12,041 nucleotides of DNA from Planctomycetota bacterium. GTDB lineage: Bacteria > Planctomycetota > Planctomycetia > Pirellulales > Pirellulaceae. The position numbers and the translations under genes were made by a program. Shown in pieces: positions 7,469 to 12,041 of the stretch (its first letter is position 1; each line of letters begins with the position of its first letter). The stretch spans positions 1 to 12,041 of the forward strand of contig JAHWKS010000067.1 of the NCBI GenBank assembly GCA_019347795.1, in the 5' to 3' direction. The notes under the pieces were generated by a model, which made no database searches, was not told where the DNA came from, and was given only the letters and a program-made list of their open reading frames with translations.

Positions 7469-8167
7469 ATGGACCCGATCGAGCAAGCTCTGGCGATCCT
7501 CGAAACCGGCGATTCGTTTCAAGCCGCGGACGTAATCGAGCGGGACGGGACGGCCGAGGAGGTCGCCGCGCGGTACGCAAAAGCGTCGCAACAGCTCTAC
7601 GCGCGCCGCGATGTGGCGCGGATGATCCTCCTCGGCCGGATGGGAATCGACTACTGCCTCCGCAAGGCGAAACGGGTCGCGTCCGAGGATGCAGGGGAGT
7701 CGGAGCGGCTTCTCGGAACGGCGAAGACGATGGCGTACAACCTTTCGGTCAACGCCTGGCCCGGTTGGAACGAGCCGGGAATCGAGCTCGACCGCAGCGA
7801 CTCGCGGGCGGCCCTGGACGCCGCGCGGCTCAATCTGCGGTTGGCGGGCGAGCTGAAGCGAAATGCGGAGGTCCACGGCAACGCCCACTGGCTGGTGGGC
7901 GCCCAACATCTCGCCCTGGAACAGCATGAGGCAGCCGCCGAGCAATTCGCAAAAGCGGCGGAGCAGTTTAAGGTCGCGAATAAGCCGGACTACGAGCAGA
8001 TGCCCCTCGGCTACGCCGCGATTGTCAACATGCAACACGACGCGACGCGGGCGCAAGGCGAAGCGGAACTGGCGTCGGCCCAAGCAGCCCTGGCGAAGCT
8101 CGGAACCGAGGACGCGGGATTCTTTATCACCCAGCTTCGCGCCGCCGCCGCATTTTTCTCCCCATGA
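7469..8167 (+). CDS. Helical-repeat (TPR-like) hypothetical protein, probably formerly secreted
   Basis: This 232-residue protein is almost entirely alpha-helical by composition. Residues 141-170 (WLVGAQHLALEQHEAAAEQF onward) look like one TPR hairpin, and residues 112-132 resemble another helix pair. Single Trp residues at 97, 100 and 141 and a GIELDRSDSRAALDAARLNL stretch may help to find relatives. I do not know the function; scaffold or binding roles are usual for such folds. The in-frame sequence upstream encodes a signal peptide ending in a stop (7454-7456), so the ancestral product was probably exported as a roughly 258-residue preprotein. With the ATG at 7469, which has GGTG rather than a clear ribosome binding site before it, the product would stay in the cytoplasm. 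Its stop overlaps the start of the acetyltransferase gene by ATGA. Confidence 0.65.
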   Translation: MDPIEQALAILETGDSFQAADVIERDGTAEEVAARYAKASQQLYARRDVARMILLGRMGIDYCLRKAKRVASEDAGESERLLGTAKTMAYNLSVNAWPGWNEPGIELDRSDSRAALDAARLNLRLAGELKRNAEVHGNAHWLVGAQHLALEQHEAAAEQFAKAAEQFKVANKPDYEQMPLGYAAIVNMQHDATRAQGEAELASAQAALAKLGTEDAGFFITQLRAAAAFFSP

Positions 8168-8637
8168 CCGCCACTGTTCGCTATCGTCTGGATGTTTCCT
8201 CCGAAGCCCCCGGGGCGGCGGTGGAAGGAGTGCGCGGCTTCCTGCGGGTCCACAATGAAAGCGCAAGCCCGTCGTTCTGGCGGAAGCACACCGATCCCGC
8301 GACGGCGCCGCGGTCGCTGCACGTGATCGCTTACGACGAGCAAGGCGCGGTCGCCGGCGGGTTGCTCGGCGAGACGTTCCTGGCTTGGCTCAAGATTCAC
8401 ATTCTTGCGGTGCGCGAGGATCTTCGCCGCCAGGGCATCGGCGCCGCCCTCCTGGAGCACGCGGAAGCCGAAGCTCTCCTGCGAGGTTGCCGCTACGCCT
8501 ACGCCGACACGATGGAATACCAGGCCCCCGACTTCTACCTCCGCCGCGGCTACGCGACGGCCGGACTCCTCCCCGATTGGGACTCTCACGGCCACGCCAA
8601 ACACTTCTTCATCAAGCGGTTGGATGAGGCGACGTAG
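8164..8637 (+). CDS. GNAT-family N-acetyltransferase
   Basis: This 157-residue protein has the acetyl-CoA binding core of GNAT enzymes. A beta strand KIHILAV is followed by the pyrophosphate loop R-R-Q-G-I-G at 88-93 and the helix AALLEHAEAEA. A later strand (YAYADTME) and the terminal F-Y-L-R-R-G-Y at 124-130 are usual for the family. It should transfer an acetyl group from acetyl-CoA to an amine on a small molecule or protein in the cytoplasm; the acceptor is unknown. The start ATG overlaps the stop of the preceding helical-repeat gene in an ATGA, which implies translational coupling and a shared transcript. The length is normal for the family and no damage is visible. Confidence 0.88.
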   Translation: MTATVRYRLDVSSEAPGAAVEGVRGFLRVHNESASPSFWRKHTDPATAPRSLHVIAYDEQGAVAGGLLGETFLAWLKIHILAVREDLRRQGIGAALLEHAEAEALLRGCRYAYADTMEYQAPDFYLRRGYATAGLLPDWDSHGHAKHFFIKRLDEAT

Positions 8638-8667
8638 TCTCGTAACTGACGGTTTTCGGCGATTCGA

Positions 8668-9064
8668 ATGAACGTTGACAAAGTGCTCGCGGATTTGGAC
8701 AGGCTGCGCGAGCGGGATAACCGGCTTCAGGTGTTCGGGGCAGACGATCACCGCTAGGTGGTGAATGAACGACTGACGGAATCGCAGGCGGCGGCCTTTG
8801 AGAAGAAGTACGCAATCACAATGCCGGAAGATTATCGGCAGTTCCTCACGCAAATCGGCAACGGCGGCGCCGGGCCGTACTACGGCATGTTCAAGTTGAG
8901 AGAAATGGACGACGGTCGGAAGACGCGGCGCTGAGACGAGGGAGATGGCATCATCGGCGACTTGTCGGCGCCCTTCCCGCACAGCCGGCGCTGGAACAAG
9001 CGGCCGAAGACGCCCAAGCTCGACGAGTGACGACCCGGTCTATGAGGAGGCGGCGATGGTACAA
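8668..9064 (+). pseudogene. SMI1/KNR4 (SUKH) family protein, broken by two in-frame stops and a frameshift
   Basis: Reading from the ATG at 8668 gives MNVDKVLADLDRLRERDN, then VFGADDHR, then TAG (8755-8757) where relatives have Tyr. The frame continues VVNERLTESQAAAFEKKYAI, the SUKH core MPEDYRQFLTQIGNGGAGP followed by YYGMFKL, then TGA (8932-8934) where a Trp is expected, and on through GDGIIGDLSAPFPHSRRWN to a TGA at 9028. A shift of one base restores S-D-D-P-V-Y-E-E-A, the usual continuation, to about 9064, after which the C-terminal part is missing. SUKH proteins serve as immunity proteins in polymorphic toxin systems and as regulators; this copy should be dead. That homology holds in a single frame across both stops argues for recent decay. 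It lies between the GNAT gene and the VapBC pair, with no intact toxin gene nearby. Confidence 0.85.
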
Positions 9065-9065
9065 T
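9057..9065 (+). promoter_or_regulatory. Possible extended -10 promoter of the vapBC pair
   Basis: TGGTACAAT fits the extended -10 consensus and lies about 43 bases before the antitoxin ATG, at the very end of the SUKH remnant. No -35 hexamer is recognisable at the right distance. The same TGnTACAAT form precedes gyrA, which gives mild support. Confidence 0.3.
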
Positions 9066-9107
9066 GTCCAAACAGAGAGGAAGCGACATTTACGAAGAGG
9101 TATAGCC

Positions 9108-9359
9108 ATGGCGGCCATGCAGGTTCTTCGCGGAATTCTAAAGTCGGATGGGTCCTTAGAGTTAGTGGACGCGCCGAATCTTCCCAGTGGTCCGGTGGAG
9201 GTGGTCTTGCGGTCGTTGACCTCGTCGGGCCGTGAGAATTGGTGGGAGTACTTGCAGCGCGTGCGCATGGAGGCCGAAGCGTCCGGATCCCGGTTCCGCT
9301 CTCGTGATGAGATCGAGGCGGAGCGAGAGTCCTTCCGGGATGAAGGGGACCGCCCTTAG
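9108..9359 (+). CDS. vapB: VapB-type antitoxin
   Basis: The ATG at 9108 is preceded by GAAGAGG seven bases upstream, the best start in the region; upstream reading in the same frame crosses the SUKH remnant and is not credible. The 83-residue product has a beta-rich N terminus (MQVLRGILKSDGSLELVDAP, then LPSGPVEVVLRS) suited to DNA binding or dimerisation. A charged, flexible C-terminal part follows (ENWWEYLQRVRMEAEASGSR, then FRSRDEIEAERESFRDEGDR). This type of tail wraps the toxin in VapBC complexes, and WWEYLQ-type antitoxins are familiar from planctomycetes and cyanobacteria. The PIN-domain toxin gene starts 39 bases downstream. The complex should neutralise the ribonuclease and repress its own promoter. 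Confidence 0.75.
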   Translation: MAAMQVLRGILKSDGSLELVDAPNLPSGPVEVVLRSLTSSGRENWWEYLQRVRMEAEASGSRFRSRDEIEAERESFRDEGDRP

Positions 9360-9398
9360 ACCGTCGATTTGGAGCCATCACTCGCGAAAACGCAAACG

Positions 9399-9800
9399 AT
9401 GCGCATTTACCTCGACTCGGTCATTCTCATTTACTTTCTGGACCACGTTGGACCGTTTCAGATACGTGCGGCGAAACGACTCGCGGCGATGCAAGCGGCC
9501 GGTGACGAAGCGGCGGTGAGTGATTTGGTTCGCCTGGAGTGCCGCGTCGATCCAGTCCGCAAGAGAGACAAGGCGCGACTGGCGGCGTTTGATGGATTCT
9601 TTGCACACCCTGACGTGGCGATAATCCCAATCGGCGCCGCCATATTCGATAGGGCCACGGAGATTCGAGCCATGCACGGCTACAAGACGATCGATGCGAT
9701 CAACCTTGCGGCGGCCGTGGAAGGTGGTTGTGGATCATTCCTCACCAACGACGCCCGGTTGAGCAAGTTCCCTAGTCTTTCCGTGGAGATTCTTTCGTAG
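9399..9800 (+). CDS. vapC: VapC-type PIN-domain ribonuclease toxin
   Basis: This 133-residue protein is a single PIN domain with all four conserved acidic residues: D6 in YLDS, E47 in RLECRV, D99 in TIDAINLAAA and D118 in TNDARL. These bind Mg or Mn and cleave RNA, typically tRNA or rRNA in VapC enzymes. The ATG at 9399 is chosen because the domain starts directly with the first strand MRIYLDSVIL; a TTG at 9369 would add ten residues with no family likeness. It follows its antitoxin after 39 bases and is followed by the DUF1028 gene after 9 bases, so the latter may share the transcript. The active site is intact, so the toxin is probably functional and the antitoxin would be needed. Confidence 0.9.
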   Translation: MRIYLDSVILIYFLDHVGPFQIRAAKRLAAMQAAGDEAAVSDLVRLECRVDPVRKRDKARLAAFDGFFAHPDVAIIPIGAAIFDRATEIRAMHGYKTIDAINLAAAVEGGCGSFLTNDARLSKFPSLSVEILS

Positions 9801-9809
9801 CGTGAGAGC

Positions 9810-10511
9810 ATGAATCGACGCCAATTTCTCGGCGCAGGATGCGGCGCCGTGGCCGCCTGCGCGGGCGTCCGCCGCGTTTGCGCGGTTGCGCCGCAGGGCG
9901 TGACGGCCACGTTTTCGATCGTCGCGGTCGATCCGGACGACGGCGTGGTCGGGGCGGCCGTGGCCAGCAAGTACCCGGCTGTGGGGCGAGTCGTCCCCTA
10001 TGTCCGCGCCGGCGTGGGCGGCTTCTGCACGCAGCATTACCACGTGCCGGAGTGGGGCGAACGGGCGCTGGACGCGCTCGCCGCAGGAACGGGGCCGGAG
10101 CAGGTTATCGCCGATCTCTTGAAGGACGACCCGCAGCGCGAGATGCGGCAACTGGCGATCATCGACATGCAAGGCCGGGCCGCGGTTCACAACCCCACCT
10201 CGGCGCCGGAGCGGAGCCGGTATTGGGGCGCCATGACCGGCCGCTTCTACTGCTGCCAGGGCAATACGCTTGCCGGCCGCGAGGTGATTGCGAGGATGGC
10301 CCGGGCGTATGAGGAAACTGAGGGGAGTCTCGCGGATCGCTTGATGGCATCGCTCATGGAGGGCGATCGCGCCGGCGGCGACCATCGCGGCCGCCTGGCA
10401 GCGGGAATCCGCGTCGCCAAGTTCGGCGTCGAAGGCTATGCGCTGGAACTGTACGTGGACAAAAGCGACGACGCGGTGAACGAACTGGCCGAAAAGTATG
10501 CGGCGAGGTAG
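9810..10511 (+). CDS. DUF1028 family protein with twin-arginine signal peptide
   Basis: The 233-residue product starts MNRRQFLGAGCGAVAACAG, a twin-arginine (Tat) signal with RR at 3-4 and a short hydrophobic stretch, so a folded protein is probably exported. The mature part matches DUF1028: TFSIVAVDPDDGVVGAAVAS near its start, then RAGVGGFCTQ, a QGRAAVHN segment, CCQGNTLAG, and GGDHRGRLAAGIRV near the end. The family has an Ntn-hydrolase-like fold and its reaction is poorly known; some members sit beside peptidase or amidohydrolase genes. The length is typical for members without a C-terminal peptidoglycan-binding domain. The start is nine bases after the vapC stop, but function gives no reason to link them. 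No damage is visible. Confidence 0.88.
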   Translation: MNRRQFLGAGCGAVAACAGVRRVCAVAPQGVTATFSIVAVDPDDGVVGAAVASKYPAVGRVVPYVRAGVGGFCTQHYHVPEWGERALDALAAGTGPEQVIADLLKDDPQREMRQLAIIDMQGRAAVHNPTSAPERSRYWGAMTGRFYCCQGNTLAGREVIARMARAYEETEGSLADRLMASLMEGDRAGGDHRGRLAAGIRVAKFGVEGYALELYVDKSDDAVNELAEKYAAR

Positions 10512-10574
10512 ACCCTCACTGCAGGTTGAGAAACATTTCGATTCGCGCGAGAATGAAGCACGAAGAACCCGACG

Positions 10575-10805
10575 ATGATCGACATTCACGATATCTGCGA
10601 GCCCGAGTGGGCGGAGTGGTATCTGCTCACGCCGCAGCAGCGATGGCGGGAGCAGGACCAACTTTGGCAGACCTACGTTGCCTTAGGAGGAACGCTTGAC
10701 CCCGAGCCCGATACGCAAAGTCCTTTCTTCGATGCGGAAGAATGGCGTGCAATGTCTGCTGATGGGGGGGCAGGCATGCGTGTTATACGGCGGAGCGGAG
10801 TTTAG
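10575..10805 (+). CDS. Small hypothetical protein overlapping the nucleotidyltransferase gene
   Basis: This 76-residue ORF reads like a real small protein: an acidic, Trp-rich N-terminal helix (EWAEWYLLTPQQRWREQDQL, then WQTYVALGG) and a Pro/Asp-rich hinge (LDPEPDTQSPFFDAEEWRAM). A basic end (MRVIRRSGV) completes it. Only a weak GAAGAA precedes the ATG. Its last 110 bases overlap, in a different frame, the start of the next gene. The arrangement and the helix-hinge form resemble a small partner of a nucleotidyltransferase, as in two-gene toxin-antitoxin modules, and I recall similar small proteins preceding such genes in planctomycetes. That memory is not a verified match, and a partner role is inference. 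Confidence 0.6.
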   Translation: MIDIHDICEPEWAEWYLLTPQQRWREQDQLWQTYVALGGTLDPEPDTQSPFFDAEEWRAMSADGGAGMRVIRRSGV

Positions 10806-11451
10806 CCGGGATACCGACTTCGCCTTGCTGTCCGACGACGCCAATCTCGACCGCCTTTCGGGGGCGCTGCGCGAACTCTCCGCCGAGCGTATTGCCGTTC
10901 CGCCCTTTGAGAAAAAATACTTGGATATGGGACTGGCGGTGCACTTTCGCTGCCGTCATCCGGATGCTGCGAGGATGCGTCTGGACCTGATGTCGAAGAT
11001 GCGCGGCGTCGATAAGTTCCCGGTTCTGTGGGAGCGCCGCACCACGATCGAGGCGGACGAACCGATTGACCTCATCTCGCTGCCGGATCTGGTGCGCGCT
11101 AAAAAAACGCAACGCGACAAAGATTGGCCGATGATTGCTCGTCTTCTCGAAGCAAACTATTTCCGGAACCAGGCCGGCCCGACGCCCGAGCAAATTGACT
11201 TTTGGTTGCGTGAATTGAGGACTCCCACACTCTTGATTGAGGCCGCGGAGCGTTTCTCGGCGGAAGCGCAGGCGGTGGCGGCGGACCGCCCGGCCGTTGC
11301 AATGGCGCTGGCGAAAGACGAGGCGGCGGTGCGCGAGGAACTCTCCGCCGAAGAAGAACGAGAGCGAGAGGCCGATCGCCAATATTGGCGTCCGCTCAAA
11401 GAAACTTTGCAAGACCTTCGGCGGGCGGCCCGAGGCGATCGGGGACCATGA
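10696..11451 (+). CDS. Nucleotidyltransferase-fold protein (MNT/AbiEii-like)
   Basis: The TTG start at 10696 is fixed by a perfect AGGAGG at 10685-10690, five bases upstream. The 251-residue product opens with a helix, then the nucleotidyltransferase signature: GGQACVLYGG at 24-33 followed by SRDTDFALL, with D39 and D41 as the DxD metal ligands. A region with HFRCRHP and RLDLMSKMRGVDKF follows, then LISLPDLVRAKKTQRDKDWP, where a conserved Lys/Asp helix is seen in AbiEii-like and kanamycin-nucleotidyltransferase-like proteins. The C terminus (residues about 208-246) is a long charged helix. It may modify tRNA or a protein as MNT-type toxins and antitoxins do, or act on a small molecule; I cannot decide. 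It ends 35 bases before the stop of the convergent recG. Confidence 0.75.
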   Translation: MTPSPIRKVLSSMRKNGVQCLLMGGQACVLYGGAEFSRDTDFALLSDDANLDRLSGALRELSAERIAVPPFEKKYLDMGLAVHFRCRHPDAARMRLDLMSKMRGVDKFPVLWERRTTIEADEPIDLISLPDLVRAKKTQRDKDWPMIARLLEANYFRNQAGPTPEQIDFWLRELRTPTLLIEAAERFSAEAQAVAADRPAVAMALAKDEAAVREELSAEEEREREADRQYWRPLKETLQDLRRAARGDRGP

Positions 11452-11486
11452 ACGGCGCCGCCGTGCTTTGGATCCGATGAGGCGCG

Positions 11487-12029
11487 TCAACCCACGTCCC
11501 CCAGCTCCAGCGCCTGGCCGTAGCGGTGGAGCGCGAGCTGGCGGAGGCGTTGATGGCGCGGGTTCGCCAGTTGCGGATCGGCGGCGATCACGGCTTGCGC
11601 GGCGCGGCGGGCTTCTTCGTTGATGGCGGCGTCGCGCTTCAACTCGGCCAGGTAAAACTTCGGCAGCCCGTGCTGATGGGCGCCGAAGATGTCGCCCGGT
11701 CCGCGAAGCTGAAAGTCGATCTCCGCCAGGTCGAAACCGCTGGAGGTGCTCACAAACGCCTCCAGCCGCTGCCGCGCTTCGTCGGTCTGCGGAGAGGCGA
11801 AGACGCAGAGGAAGCCCGGGTGCTCCCCCCGGCTGATCCGGCCGCGAAGCTGGTGGAGCTGCGCCAGCCCGAACCGCTCCCCCCCTTCGATGGTCATCAG
11901 CGTGGCGTTGGGAACATCGACTCCGACCTCCACCACCGACGTGCATACGAGGGCCTGCGTCCGTCCCGCACGGAAGCGCTCCATCGCGGCGAGCTTCTCC
12001 TCCGGCGCCCACCGGCCGTGGAGGAGGTC
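11487..12029 (-). CDS. recG: ATP-dependent DNA helicase RecG, C-terminal part (5' end missing)
   Basis: The 180 visible residues are the end of RecG, the helicase that remodels stalled replication forks and Holliday junctions. They start within D-L-L-H-G-R, run through the second RecA-like domain with motif V (TSVVEVGVDVPNA) and motif VI (QLRGRISRG), and continue to the RecG-specific tail RGPGDIFGAHQHGLPKF. The C terminus LELGDVG ends in TGA at 11487-11489. Complete RecG is about 690-720 residues, so roughly three quarters lies beyond the contig end. The homologous sequence stops exactly at 12029, where adapter bases begin, and the codons read from 12030-12041 (L-F-R-S) are not RecG. It faces the nucleotidyltransferase gene tail to tail with 35 bases between and no obvious terminator. 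Confidence 0.95.
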   Translation of the reverse strand, partial: DLLHGRWAPEEKLAAMERFRAGRTQALVCTSVVEVGVDVPNATLMTIEGGERFGLAQLHQLRGRISRGEHPGFLCVFASPQTDEARQRLEAFVSTSSGFDLAEIDFQLRGPGDIFGAHQHGLPKFYLAELKRDAAINEEARRAAQAVIAADPQLANPRHQRLRQLALHRYGQALELGDVG

Positions 12030-12041
12030 AGATCGGAAGAG
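12030..12041 (+). other. Residual Illumina adapter at the contig end
   Basis: The last 12 bases are AGATCGGAAGAG, identical to the first 12 bases of the standard Illumina TruSeq read-through adapter. They begin exactly where recG homology ends and occupy the very end of the window, so they are sequencing artefact and not genomic DNA. Confidence 0.93.

Noticed and set aside
8668..9030. TGA at 8932 as a selenocysteine codon, or TAG at 8755 as a recoded amino acid
   Set aside because: The protein family has no selenocysteine, no stem-loop of the right kind is evident after the TGA, and an additional frameshift nearby points to plain decay.
10783..12012. 409-codon open frame on the minus strand covering the nucleotidyltransferase and recG regions
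   Set aside because: It shadows recG in another frame and the nucleotidyltransferase on the other strand, with a low-complexity Arg/Gly/Pro product.
1..12029. CRISPR array, tRNA, rRNA or insertion sequence
   Set aside because: No regularly spaced repeats, no tRNA-like cloverleaf with TTC-box, no rRNA segments and no transposase or integrase motifs were found on reading both strands.

Overview
The window looks like a Planctomycetota (probably Pirellulales-like) metagenome contig. The reasons are high GC (over 60% in most genes), a secreted neutral-ceramidase-like protein of the kind common in that phylum, a VapB antitoxin with a WWEYLQ-type body, and weak or absent Shine-Dalgarno signals at several starts. 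This placement is inference from gene style; there is no rRNA or other decisive marker. The right end finishes in 12 bases identical to the start of the Illumina TruSeq adapter, so position 12029 is the real end of biological sequence.

Layout. At 2-646 (+) is the C-terminal part of a membrane family-2 glycosyltransferase cut by the left edge. At 698-2056 (+) is a secreted ceramidase-like hydrolase. At 2057-2326 is a gap holding a decayed second copy of the last codons of gyrA (2088-2149, minus sense). At 2327-3086 (+) are two small unrecognised genes with good ribosome binding sites, forming a pair. At 3104-5875 (-) is a complete gyrA with a TTG start, a long acidic insert in its C-terminal domain and a recognisable promoter. 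At 6191-7273 (-) is a glucose-dehydrogenase-like zinc MDR oxidoreductase.

From about 7391 to 11451 (+) lies an accessory stretch. It holds a signal peptide separated from a helical-repeat protein by one in-frame stop (7391-8167), a GNAT acetyltransferase coupled to it by an ATGA overlap (8164-8637), a broken SMI1/KNR4 (SUKH) gene with two in-frame stops and a frameshift (8668-9064), a VapBC-type toxin-antitoxin pair (9108-9800), a Tat-exported DUF1028 protein (9810-10511), and a small gene overlapping a nucleotidyltransferase by 110 bases (10575-11451). The 3' end of recG (11487-12029, minus) converges on it.

How the parts relate. The core genes gyrA and recG (DNA topology and fork rescue) flank material that looks gained and lost repeatedly: a toxin-antitoxin module, a decayed immunity-type gene, a nucleotidyltransferase pair and gene fragments. 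The most unusual structure is the pair at 2327-3086 framed by direct repeats of the gyrA tail, an arrangement expected when an element inserts at, and partly replaces, the 3' end of gyrA. No integrase is visible, so this is inference.
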